Below are positions 18,213-26,143 of a stretch of DNA of 64,000 nucleotides, piece by piece. Numbering within the stretch: position 1 is the first letter of the stretch; the number at the start of each line of letters is the position of its first letter. The DNA is from Kumtagia sp963829135 (GTDB taxonomy: Bacteria; Pseudomonadota; Alphaproteobacteria; Rhizobiales; Rhizobiaceae), in NCBI GenBank assembly GCA_963829135.1, contig CAWHHO010000004.1, forward strand, positions 1 to 64,000. The letters are read 5' to 3'. Both the position numbers and the translations under genes were made by a program. The notes beneath the pieces were generated by a model. It made no database searches and was not told where the DNA came from. It saw only the letters and a program-made list of their open reading frames with translations.

Positions 18213-19328
18213 ATGGACAAGTTGTGGTTGTTCTCGGTTGCGTTACTGGCAGCTTCATCTAGCTTTGCCTACGCTGCTGAACTGCATAAGGATGTCGGTA
18301 CGATTAAGGTCGCCGAGGAGGCGTATGGCGACGAGGAGGACAGATTCGACCAGAGCCATAATATGAGCGGTCTCTTATGTCCGGCTGCGGACTGGTGCCT
18401 GCTGGTGTCGGACGAACTGCGGGGAGTACACCGTCTCAAGGTCGAACGGAACGCGGACAATTTACCGAATGTGCGTTACGACGCTGCGATTGACCTCGGA
18501 GAACCTTCGGAGGCCTTTCAGGCGAGCCACGGCTTGACCGGTTTGGATGAACTCGATCTCGAGGCGATCGCGAGCGACGGCAATATGGCCTACTTCATAG
18601 GCTCGCACGCCAACAAGCGAAAAAGCGGCAAATACAACGCTGGCTCGCATCTTGTCGCCATCGCCGGCCTCTCGGATCTCCGTTCGAACTCCGCCGTACC
18701 GGCCAAATGGGTGAGCCTGGATGGGCTGTTCAAGCGCAACGATATGTTTCCCAATGCACTCGGAAAGGAATTGCAGTGCGGTGGCATCAATGTGGAAGGG
18801 GCTACGATCGCCGGCGCCGACCTGCTGATTGGTTTGCGCTCTCCGACCCGTCTGGAGGGCGGTGGCGCGCCGGCTGCCTATTTTATCTCTGTCCCTCTTG
18901 GTGACCTTCTGTCCGAAAAGTTCGATGACGCCAAGCTGCATGTTGTGCCGACCACGGAACCATTCATCGGCATCCGGGCGATGGAGACTGTTGGCGATGC
19001 AGTGCTTGTCGTCACGGGTGACGCCGGTGTCAATGATCTCCCGAAGAAGAAGCCGAGCGACCCCCCGCGCACGTGTGACAGCAACCTTAATAAGGAGCAC
19101 CCGGACCGCCCGTTCCAACTGCGCTTGTTGAAATCCAAAGAGTCGGATGCTTTCGCTACAGAACCGCTGATGACGTTCGAGCCGGTAAAAGAGAAAGACT
19201 TTAAGAAAAAGCCGATCGTGGCCAAGCTGGAGGCCATTGCTGCCGACCCCGCGAGACCGGATGGGTTGTTTGTGATTTATGACGGCAGCGACACGGTTCA
19301 GTATCTGACGGGCGTGACGCTGCAGTAG
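18213..19328 (+). CDS. Secreted DUF3616-like protein
   Basis: 371 residues from the ATG at 18213, preceded by AGAGGAGGGCAAAAGAA. The first ~23 residues form a signal peptide (DKLWLFSVALLAASSSFAYA, cut after AYA likely), so it should act in the periplasm. The mature part contains MSGLLCPAADWCLLVSDELR and LDELDLEAIASDGNMAYFIG followed by SHANKR, which fits the DUF3616 pattern of a beta-propeller-like protein. A Lys/Asp-rich stretch lies near the C-terminus. Biochemical role unknown. It converges on rsmE with 29 bp between stops. Confidence 0.75.
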   Translation: MDKLWLFSVALLAASSSFAYAAELHKDVGTIKVAEEAYGDEEDRFDQSHNMSGLLCPAADWCLLVSDELRGVHRLKVERNADNLPNVRYDAAIDLGEPSEAFQASHGLTGLDELDLEAIASDGNMAYFIGSHANKRKSGKYNAGSHLVAIAGLSDLRSNSAVPAKWVSLDGLFKRNDMFPNALGKELQCGGINVEGATIAGADLLIGLRSPTRLEGGGAPAAYFISVPLGDLLSEKFDDAKLHVVPTTEPFIGIRAMETVGDAVLVVTGDAGVNDLPKKKPSDPPRTCDSNLNKEHPDRPFQLRLLKSKESDAFATEPLMTFEPVKEKDFKKKPIVAKLEAIAADPARPDGLFVIYDGSDTVQYLTGVTLQ

Positions 19329-19357
19329 AGCAGTTTGCTTGTCGGCGAAGGGTGGCG

Positions 19358-20092
19358 CTACCAATCGCCGATCGTCGCCTGGATCAATGCCATTGCGGCG
19401 ACGGCGGCCGTATCGGCGCGCAGTATGCGCGGTCCGAGCGGGATCGCCGTGACGAAGGGCAGGCCCCGCAACTGCCGCCGCTCGTCGTCGGAGAAGCCGC
19501 CCTCCGGACCAATCAGCAGCCCGAGCTTGGTCTCGGCGATGGCTTGCAGCGCGGACAGGGGATTGTTGGTGGAGGCGTCCTCGTCGCAGAAGATCAGGCG
19601 TCGCTGTCTGTCCCAGCCAGCGAGCAATCGATCGAGCTTTAACGCCTCGCCAACGTGCGGCACGGCAAGGATACCGCATTGCTCGGCGGCCTCGATGGCA
19701 TTGGCTTGCAGTCGCTCGATGCCTGCCCTTGCCACCTGGGTGTGCTGGGTGATCACCGGCTGCAGAACGCCGGCACCCATCTCGACCGCCTTCTGCACAA
19801 TGTAATCGAGGCGGCCCTGTTTCAGCGGGGCAAAGCAATAGACCAGATCGGGCTTTGCCGGCTGCGGGCGCGTCAGCTCGACCAGGGTCAGTCGAACGGC
19901 CCTTTTTGACTTGGCTTCGACACTGGCCCGCCACTCGCCGTCGCGGCCGTTGAATACCAGCACCTCGCCACCATCGGTCATGCGCAGCACATTGAGGAGA
20001 TAGTGGCTGTGTTCCGCCCCAGCATCGATTGCTGCACCGCTGGCAAGATCGGCGGTGAGGTAGAGCCTTTGCATTTTGTAATTCGCGCGCAT
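19358..20092 (-). CDS. rsmE: 16S rRNA (uracil-1498-N3)-methyltransferase
   Basis: 244 residues from the ATG at 20090-20092; an ATG at 20074 is a possible alternative and the frame stays open upstream. RsmE methylates U1498 of 16S rRNA using SAM. Order: an N-terminal PUA-like domain (about 1-75, with EHSHYLLNVLRMTDGGEVLV and FNGRDGEW), then a SPOUT methyltransferase domain with KQGRLDYIVQKAVEMGAGVL, ERLQANAIEAAEQCG, LGLLIGPEGGFSDDE and IPLGPRILRADTAA, the knot that binds SAM. It starts 26 bp after the conserved hypothetical gene on the same strand, so they probably share a transcript. Confidence 0.95.
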   Translation of the reverse strand: MRANYKMQRLYLTADLASGAAIDAGAEHSHYLLNVLRMTDGGEVLVFNGRDGEWRASVEAKSKRAVRLTLVELTRPQPAKPDLVYCFAPLKQGRLDYIVQKAVEMGAGVLQPVITQHTQVARAGIERLQANAIEAAEQCGILAVPHVGEALKLDRLLAGWDRQRRLIFCDEDASTNNPLSALQAIAETKLGLLIGPEGGFSDDERRQLRGLPFVTAIPLGPRILRADTAAVAAMALIQATIGDW

Positions 20093-20118
20093 GGGCGAGG
20101 AATGCCGAAGGACGACGT

Positions 20119-20790
20119 TCAGGTCAAGAATGCTGGCCCAGGCTCCGCGCTTGAATGCCAAACCGGCTGATACCCTGCCTTCAACACCAGAAGGGTTGTA
20201 GCCGGAGTACAGAGCCGGACGTCGCTCCCGTGGAGACTTTTGTATTCGCAATAGCCACGGTAGCCCGAGAAAGACCATTCGCGCATTCCCTCACCCTTGT
20301 TGGCAAAAGCGCGCTTGCCTTGCAGCACCATGGCGCCGTCCGGCAGCGCCACGAAGTCGCTGTCCGTTACGCTTACCGGATGCCCGCCACTCGCCAATCG
20401 CTCCCCATGCAATCGTCGATCGATCTGCGCGACCGTCGGCCTGGCGATCGCGAAGGCCTTGCCGAAGCACTCGGCATATTCCTTCGCCTTCTCGCGCCGG
20501 CAGTAAAAGCATGGCCGATGCCCGGCGGCGAGCGCCGTGACTTCGTCGAGGAAGAACAACTCGGTCCAGCCGGCGTTGCCCGAGCGAGTATTGCGGCCCA
20601 TCACCGCGCGCCTATGGCCCTTGAATTCGCATTCGCAGATAATCCAGGCTGCGGTCGTCCAGCGGCGCGTCAGCAACGTCCGTGTGTCGGGATCGTGGAT
20701 GACGCCTCGATTGCCTGTAAACATGCCCCGCGCATCGACTGCGTGGATCTCGCCAAAAGGATCGACTCGGTTTCGTAGGGGCACCAGCAA
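20119..20790 (-). CDS. Conserved hypothetical protein with a CxxC motif
   Basis: 223 residues. I recognise the sequence style of a conserved uncharacterised family (IHDPDTRTLLTRRWTTAAWI, CECEFKGHRR, TELFFLDEVTALAAGHRPCF, YCRREKAKEYAECFGKAFA) but no named domain. The Cys-Phe-Tyr-Cys pair plus nearby His could bind a metal. Another conserved-looking block is DSDFVALPDGAMVLQGKRAF. No membrane segment. It lies directly upstream of rsmE and is divergent from the glutamine amidotransferase gene. Confidence 0.8.
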   Translation of the reverse strand: MLVPLRNRVDPFGEIHAVDARGMFTGNRGVIHDPDTRTLLTRRWTTAAWIICECEFKGHRRAVMGRNTRSGNAGWTELFFLDEVTALAAGHRPCFYCRREKAKEYAECFGKAFAIARPTVAQIDRRLHGERLASGGHPVSVTDSDFVALPDGAMVLQGKRAFANKGEGMREWSFSGYRGYCEYKSLHGSDVRLCTPATTLLVLKAGYQPVWHSSAEPGPAFLT

Positions 20791-20864
20791 CCCACCTCTT
20801 CATTCTCTCTGGACCGCATGATAATCGCGGCTCAAGGCAAGTGCATTCCGAAACAGGGCGACCC

Positions 20865-21563
20865 ATGCGCGTTCTCGTGGTTCAGAATTTCGACGGGACA
20901 GGGCTTGGTCAGGTGGCCACCGCGCTTGACGAGGTTGGCGCTGAAATCGACCTCCGCAAAGTCCACCACGGCGATCCTTTGCCACCAACCGCCGACGGCC
21001 ACCACGCGGCGATTATCCTTGGCGGCGGCCAGAATGCGCTCGCCGATGAAGCGTTTCCCTATATTCCAGCCTTGCTCGATCTTGCTCGCGACTTCGAGGC
21101 AAAAGACAAGGCGGTTCTCGGCATCTGCCTTGGCAGTCAGTTGCTTGCGCGTGCGTTTGGCGGTGTGAACCAGATCGGAGGCGCCACGGAATTCGGCTGG
21201 TGCCCGGTAAGCTTGAGCGATGAGGGCATTGCCGATCCTGTGCTGAAGGGTGTGCCCCGCGACTTCAGTATATTTCAGTGGCACGACGATACTTTTTCGC
21301 TGCCACCCGACGCCGCACATCTCGCATCGAGCGGTGTCGCGGCGAACCAGGCGTTTCGCGTCGGGCGCGCCGTGTATGGAATCCAGTTTCACTTTGAAGC
21401 GGATCAACGGCTTGTGCGCGAGTGGAACCTCGAATTTGCCGACCATCTCGCTCAGCATCAACCAAAGTGGGCGGCAAATTTCGAGGCCGAAGCTGCGCAA
21501 TACGGGCAAGCCGCCGATCTAGTGGGAATTTCTATCGCGCGAGCTTGGGCAGGTCTGATCTGA
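20865..21563 (+). CDS. Class I glutamine amidotransferase-like protein
   Basis: 232 residues from the ATG at 20865; the ATG at 20841 would add eight. It has the class I GATase triad: nucleophile Cys in VLGICLGSQLLARAFGG, and His plus Glu in YGIQFHFEADQ. An early IILGGGQNA block supplies the oxyanion-side loop. It is a free-standing domain without a synthetase partner, like GMP synthase-related amidotransferases that act in gamma-glutamyl hydrolysis or amide transfer to an unknown acceptor. It is not a duplicate of guaA, which is full length at 42179. Confidence 0.88.
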   Translation: MRVLVVQNFDGTGLGQVATALDEVGAEIDLRKVHHGDPLPPTADGHHAAIILGGGQNALADEAFPYIPALLDLARDFEAKDKAVLGICLGSQLLARAFGGVNQIGGATEFGWCPVSLSDEGIADPVLKGVPRDFSIFQWHDDTFSLPPDAAHLASSGVAANQAFRVGRAVYGIQFHFEADQRLVREWNLEFADHLAQHQPKWAANFEAEAAQYGQAADLVGISIARAWAGLI

Positions 21564-21738
21564 GGCCATTTCGTTGCAAAAAGGCCACGTCGGAAGAACA
21601 CTTTCCATCAAAGGGTTATTGCGGTGGTGTTTCTGCGCAAGGCCGCATAGAAGGCGCCGGCCGACGGGGATGGAACTAACACACTGGTAACTGAATTCCC
21701 GTAAGAGTTTAGCAATTCAAGCAACCGAGAGTACCCCC

Positions 21739-21867
21739 TTGCGCGCCGCCCTTTTGTCTTTCGCAATGTTTGTTGCCATCGTTTTCTGCGGCTTTGGCGT
21801 TTATTCGTCGGACGCGAGCGACGAGGCCGTTGTCGACGGCTACGGCGTAAGTGCCAGCATTCGCTAG
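21739..21867 (+). CDS. Possible tiny secreted or membrane peptide
   Basis: A 42-codon frame from a TTG start, with a hydrophobic N-terminal segment (LLSFAMFVAIVFCGFGV) followed by an acidic tail (SSDASDEAVVDGYG). A GAGAG word lies about 8 bases upstream. It fills the 320 bp between the amidotransferase gene and the convergent phosphatase gene, whose stop is 18 bp away. The composition looks real, but the evidence is only a signal-like segment and a weak start. Confidence 0.3.
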   Translation: MRAALLSFAMFVAIVFCGFGVYSSDASDEAVVDGYGVSASIR

Positions 21868-21885
21868 CACTTCCCGTCTAACGGC

Positions 21886-22644
21886 TTACTTGTTTCGTTC
21901 CATCTCAACGGAAACGAGTCGCTTCTGGGCGCCGTCAATGGCGATTGCCGTCAGTCGCCCCGATTGAAATGCGCCGGTGTCGATATTGACGCGGTTGGCC
22001 AGCAGGTCAGGCTGGCGGGTTATCGTGTGCCCGTGGACGATTACCTTCGGGTGAAGCCCGGAAAATCGCAGGAATTCGTTGCGGATCCAGATCAGGTCAT
22101 CGAGTTGCTGACGGTCGAGCGGGACGCGCGGCCTGATGCCTGCATGGCAGAAAAAGAAATCACCGAACGCGGCACTTAGCGGGCGCGACATGATGAACCG
22201 CACGTGCTCCGCCGGCACGACACGCTTGAGTTCCGCATGAAAGCGGTTGAGATCGCGATGAAGCGGCGGCCCGAATGTCACTCCGTATGATGCCGCCGTC
22301 TCGACCCCGCCATATTGCATGAAAAGCGAATCCATCTCCGGCCGCGCAAGAAATTCCATGAAGCCGAGGTCGTGGTTGCCAATGAGCGCGACGATCCGGC
22401 TGTCACGCTTGCATGCGTCCATCAACAACTCGATCACGCCGCGTGAATCCGGCCCGCGATCGACATAGTCGCCAAGATGGATCATTCGCCAGTCCGCCGG
22501 CTTGTCGCGAGCGATCTCGCCCAGGATGTGCGCGTGCATCTTTTCCAGAAGGTCGAGCCGCCCATGCACATCGCCGATGGCGTAGATGCGGATATCATCC
22601 GGCCCCCGTGCATCATCAAAGTGAATGCCGTCGGTCTTGTTCAT
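21886..22644 (-). CDS. Metallophosphoesterase (serine/threonine phosphatase type)
   Basis: 252 residues. Metal-binding motifs of the calcineurin-like phosphoesterase fold are complete: IYAIGDVHGRLDLLEK, MIHLGDYVDRGPDSRGVI, IVALIGNHDLGFMEFL, a later FFFCHAGIRPRVPLDRQ and VIVHGHTITRQPDLLANRVN. Length and motif order match the bacterial PPP-type family that hydrolyses phosphoserine/threonine or diadenosine tetraphosphate; the substrate is not decided. It is divergent from glcD with 76 bp between starts. Confidence 0.92.
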   Translation of the reverse strand: MNKTDGIHFDDARGPDDIRIYAIGDVHGRLDLLEKMHAHILGEIARDKPADWRMIHLGDYVDRGPDSRGVIELLMDACKRDSRIVALIGNHDLGFMEFLARPEMDSLFMQYGGVETAASYGVTFGPPLHRDLNRFHAELKRVVPAEHVRFIMSRPLSAAFGDFFFCHAGIRPRVPLDRQQLDDLIWIRNEFLRFSGLHPKVIVHGHTITRQPDLLANRVNIDTGAFQSGRLTAIAIDGAQKRLVSVEMERNK

Positions 22645-22720
22645 AATTCACTCTTTGCTTGATTTGCTGCGATCCCGCCATACAGATAGGCGAAATTCGC
22701 CGATTGCTTGTAAGGCTGCG

Positions 22721-24217
22721 ATGTCCGGACTTGTCCTCCCGAAACCCGATGCCAGGACCCTTGGCCGCCGCGCCGAGATCGTCGCCGATTTGCGCAGAAT
22801 CGTGCCGGGCGAGGGCGTTGCCGACGCAATCAACGAGATGCGGGCCTTCGAGAGCGATGGTCTGACGGCGTATCGCCAACTGCCATTGGTGGTTGTGCTT
22901 CCCGAAACCACGCGTCAAGTCTCGAAGATCCTCGAATATTGCGATGAGCATGGTATTCGCGTGGTACCGCGCGGATCCGGGACATCGCTCTCCGGCGGCG
23001 CGCTGCCGCTTGAGGATGCGGTGCTGCTCGTCATGAGCCGCTTCAATTCGATTCTCGAGATCGATCTGATGAACCGGGTGGTTGTGGCACAGCCGGGCGT
23101 CACCAATCTCGGCATCACCAATGCCGTCGAGGCTGACGGCTTCTACTACGCGCCCGACCCTTCCTCGCAGATTGCATGTTCGATCGGCGGCAATGTCGCG
23201 GAAAACTCTGGCGGCGTGCATTGCCTGAAATACGGGCTGACGGCGAACAACGTTCTCGGCATCGAAATGGTGCTGATGAATGGCGAGGTGATCCGCCTCG
23301 GCGGCAAGCATCTCGACGCCGAGGGCTATGACCTGATGGGTATCATGACCGGCTCGGAAGGCTTGCTCGGCGTCGTCACGGAAGTGACCGTCCGCATCCT
23401 GCGCAAGCCGGAGACGGCGCGCGCTCTGCTGATCGGCTTTCCGACCAGCGAGCAGGGTGGCCAATGCGTCGCCGACATCATCGGCGCGGGAATAATTCCG
23501 GGCGGCATGGAGATGATGGACCGTCCGGCGATCCGCGCCGCCGAGGATTTCGTCCATGCCGGCTACCCACTCGAATGCGAGGCGCTGCTGATCGTCGAAC
23601 TCGATGGTCCGGCGGTCGAGGTCGATCATCTGATCGAGCAGGTCGAGGCGATAGCCAATCGCAACGGCGCGACAACCTGCCGGATCTCCACCTCCGATCA
23701 GGAGCGCCTGTCCTTCTGGGCTGGCCGCAAGGCGGCGTTTCCGGCAGTGGGCCGCATCTCGCCGGACTACTACTGCATGGACGGCACGATCCCGCGCAAG
23801 GAACTGCCGAGGGTGCTGGCCGGCATGCGCGACCTGTCGCAGCACTATGGGCTGCGGGTCGCCAATGTATTTCACGCCGGCGACGGCAATCTGCACCCGC
23901 TCATCCTCTACGACGCGAACAAGCCAGGTGAACTTGAGCGGGCCGAAGCCTTCGGCTCCGACATTTTGCGGCTCTGCGTGAAGGTCGGCGGCGTGCTGAC
24001 CGGCGAACATGGCGTCGGCGTCGAAAAGCGCGACCTGATGCCGGAGATGTTCAACGATACCGATCTCGACCATCAGATGCGGGTCAAATGCGCCTTCGAC
24101 CCCAACCATCTGCTCAACCCCGGGAAAGTGTTCCCGCAACTGCGCCGCTGCGCCGAACTCGGCCGCATGCATATTTCCGGCGGCAAACTGCCTTTCCCGG
24201 ACATTCCGAGGTTTTGA
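22721..24217 (+). CDS. glcD: Glycolate oxidase FAD-binding subunit GlcD
   Basis: 498 residues from the ATG at 22721 (AAGG upstream); the frame is open further upstream. GlcD carries the FAD site of glycolate oxidase, which turns glycolate into glyoxylate with GlcE and GlcF. The FAD-binding PCMH block is RVVPRGSGTSLSGGALPLED, with GGNVAENSGGVHCLKYG and MTGSEGLLGVVTEVTVRIL. The C-terminal FAD-linked oxidase block contains NVFHAGDGNLHPLILYD and GVLTGEHGVGVEKRD. It is the first gene of glcD-(repeat)-glcE-(membrane protein)-glcF. Confidence 0.96.
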   Translation: MSGLVLPKPDARTLGRRAEIVADLRRIVPGEGVADAINEMRAFESDGLTAYRQLPLVVVLPETTRQVSKILEYCDEHGIRVVPRGSGTSLSGGALPLEDAVLLVMSRFNSILEIDLMNRVVVAQPGVTNLGITNAVEADGFYYAPDPSSQIACSIGGNVAENSGGVHCLKYGLTANNVLGIEMVLMNGEVIRLGGKHLDAEGYDLMGIMTGSEGLLGVVTEVTVRILRKPETARALLIGFPTSEQGGQCVADIIGAGIIPGGMEMMDRPAIRAAEDFVHAGYPLECEALLIVELDGPAVEVDHLIEQVEAIANRNGATTCRISTSDQERLSFWAGRKAAFPAVGRISPDYYCMDGTIPRKELPRVLAGMRDLSQHYGLRVANVFHAGDGNLHPLILYDANKPGELERAEAFGSDILRLCVKVGGVLTGEHGVGVEKRDLMPEMFNDTDLDHQMRVKCAFDPNHLLNPGKVFPQLRRCAELGRMHISGGKLPFPDIPRF

Positions 24218-24243
24218 GAGCGATGGACCTCGCAGGATCATGG

Positions 24244-24490
24244 TTCCTCGCGCCTGCAAAGCGGGGGAGAGAGGGCTCGGGCGAAGCCCGAGACGGAGAG
24301 GGGGGCGCTAGTTCTTCGCAGCGCCTGCGAAACCATTCTTGCGGCGTTGGACGGTCGGCTAAATGCCGACATGGTGGCAACCGATCTAAGGCTCCTGTTT
24401 ACATCCGACAACGGGGCAGAGCGATGAGCTTTTCGCCCTCTCAGCCTCGCTTCGCTCGGCACCTCTCCCCCGCCTTGCGCGGGCGAGGAA
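24244..24490. repeat. Palindromic intergenic element between glcD and glcE
   Basis: The ends form a long imperfect inverted repeat. The left end, TTCCTCGCGCCTGCAAAGC followed by GGGGGAGAG, matches the reverse complement of the right end, CTCTCCCCCGCCTTGCGC followed by GGGCGAGGAA. An inner hairpin CTCGGGCGAAGCCCGAG lies near 24277-24293. Size, palindromic ends and intergenic location resemble the RIME-type mosaic repeats of rhizobia; the family name is inference. Confidence 0.7.
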
Positions 24491-24506
24491 CCCAAGTGCT
24501 GCTCCC

Positions 24507-25736
24507 ATGACCATCTTCCGACCTGACACCGCTGCCGCGGTCCTGTCCACCGTCCACTGGGCGGCGGGTGAGAACACACCTCTCGAAATCCTCGGCCACG
24601 GCTCGAAGCGCGGCATCGGTCGCCCCTTGCAGACCGAACATGCGCTCGACTTGTCGAAGCTCTCCGGCGTGACGCTGTATGAACCCGAGGAACTTGTGCT
24701 TTCCGCCAGGGCGGGTACCCCGCTTGCCGAGATCGAGGCGCTGCTTGCCGATCGCGGTCAGGAACTGGCCTTTGAGCCGATGGATTACGGGCCGCTGCTC
24801 GGTGGGAAGACGAATGGCGGCACGATCGGCGGGGCGCTTGGCGCCAATCTTTCCGGGCCAAGGCGTATCAAGGCCGGGGCAGCGCGCGATCACATCCTCG
24901 GAATCAACGCCGTTTCGGGCCGGGGCGAGGCGTTCAAGTCCGGCGGGCGGGTGGTAAAGAATGTCACCGGCTACGATATGTCGAAGCTGATGGCTGGCTC
25001 GTGGGGCACGCTTGCCGTGCTTACCGACGTGACCTTCAAGGTCCTGCCAGCGGCGGAAACCGAAACGACGCTGGTTCTGCGCGGGTTGTTCGACGATGCC
25101 GCGGTGGCCGCCATGGCCGTCGCGATGGGGTCGCCGGCCGAAGTTTCCGGCGCGTCGCATCTGCCGGAAAGCGTATCCGCGCGGATCGACGAGGCGCTGG
25201 CCGGAGGCTCGGCAACCTTGCTGCGTATCGAGGGATTTGGTCCGTCGGTCGAGTACCGCGTCGATCACCTGAAGAGGTTGTTCGGTGCGGCGGGGAGCAT
25301 CGATACGATCGTTGGCTCCCCGTCCAAAGCGATCTGGAGCGCCGTCCGCGATTGTATTCCGTTTGCCGATGGCACCGAAAGGCCGGTGTGGCGCATATCG
25401 ATGGCGCCGAGCGAGACGCATAAGTTGGTGATGGCGCTGCGCATGCAGACGGCCGTCGATGCCTTTTACGACTGGGCCGGCGGATTGGTGTGGCTGCGCA
25501 TGGAAAGCGATCCGGAGGCGGAACTGTTGCGTGGATTCATGCCCAAACTCGGCGGTGGGCACGCGACGCTGGTTCGTGCCAGTCCCGCTTATCGCGCCGC
25601 CATCCCGGTATTCGAGCCGCAGGCGCCCGCGCTTGCCAGCCTGTCGGCGCGGCTGAAAGACCAGTTTGATCCCAACGGTATTCTCAACCCCGGCCGTATG
25701 GCGGGTGCGCGAACGTCTGCTAAGGTTGTTGCGTGA
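24507..25736 (+). CDS. glcE: Glycolate oxidase subunit GlcE
   Basis: 409 residues, a second FAD-binding PCMH protein of the glycolate oxidase complex. The start at 24507 follows the palindromic element directly. Blocks: LEILGHGSKRGIGRPLQTEH, LSARAGTPLAEIEALLADRG, LGGKTNGGTIGGALGANLSG, and SGGRVVKNVTGYDMSKLMAG. The C-terminus GILNPGRM matches GlcE. Compared with GlcD it is shorter at the C-terminal domain, as usual. It lies 19 bp before the small membrane protein gene. Confidence 0.95.
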   Translation: MTIFRPDTAAAVLSTVHWAAGENTPLEILGHGSKRGIGRPLQTEHALDLSKLSGVTLYEPEELVLSARAGTPLAEIEALLADRGQELAFEPMDYGPLLGGKTNGGTIGGALGANLSGPRRIKAGAARDHILGINAVSGRGEAFKSGGRVVKNVTGYDMSKLMAGSWGTLAVLTDVTFKVLPAAETETTLVLRGLFDDAAVAAMAVAMGSPAEVSGASHLPESVSARIDEALAGGSATLLRIEGFGPSVEYRVDHLKRLFGAAGSIDTIVGSPSKAIWSAVRDCIPFADGTERPVWRISMAPSETHKLVMALRMQTAVDAFYDWAGGLVWLRMESDPEAELLRGFMPKLGGGHATLVRASPAYRAAIPVFEPQAPALASLSARLKDQFDPNGILNPGRMAGARTSAKVVA

Positions 25737-25755
25737 CAGAAGCGGGAGAAAACCG

Positions 25756-26136
25756 ATGAGCACCACCGACCCATCCGCACCGCGCCAGACCGACCGCTGG
25801 CTGCAACCCGGCGCCACCAATGTCCAGGTGATTTACATCCTGTATATCGTCAGCCTCGCCATCGGCTTTACGATGATCATCGGCATCATCATCGCTTACA
25901 TCAATCGGGGCAAATCTCAGCCCTGGCTCGAGACGCATTACACCTTCGCGATACGCACCTTCTGGATCGGATTGTTGTTCGGCCTCATTTCGGCGGCGTT
26001 GGCCCTGCTGATCGTTGGCTTCGTCACCGGACTGGCAACGGCCATTTGGTTCATAGCCCGCTGTATTATTGGTTTGCAGGCGCTGGGCCGCAACGAGCCG
26101 ATCAAGAATCCGCAAAGCTGGCTGCTGGGGACCTGA
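25756..26136 (+). CDS. Small membrane protein of DUF4870/Tic20-like type
   Basis: 126 residues from the ATG at 25756, which follows GGGAGAAAACCG. A soluble N-terminus of ~25 residues is followed by three hydrophobic segments (VIYILYIVSLAIGFTMIIGI, FWIGLLFGLISAALALLIVG, LATAIWFIARCIIGLQALG). The pattern with GRNEPIKNPQSW at the end fits the DUF4870 group. It is placed between glcE and glcF, with 19 and 7 bp gaps, so it is co-transcribed. Whether it anchors the glycolate oxidase at the membrane is inference. Confidence 0.8.
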   Translation: MSTTDPSAPRQTDRWLQPGATNVQVIYILYIVSLAIGFTMIIGIIIAYINRGKSQPWLETHYTFAIRTFWIGLLFGLISAALALLIVGFVTGLATAIWFIARCIIGLQALGRNEPIKNPQSWLLGT

Positions 26137-26143
26137 CAGCCCA

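Noticed and set aside
18462..19934. 490-residue minus-strand ORF
   Set aside because: It overlaps the secreted DUF3616-like gene and rsmE in other frames; composition is shadow-like.
22616..24259. 547-residue minus-strand ORF
   Set aside because: Antisense shadow of glcD; His/Arg/Asp-rich without domain features.
24441..25820. 459-residue minus-strand ORF
   Set aside because: Antisense shadow of glcE.
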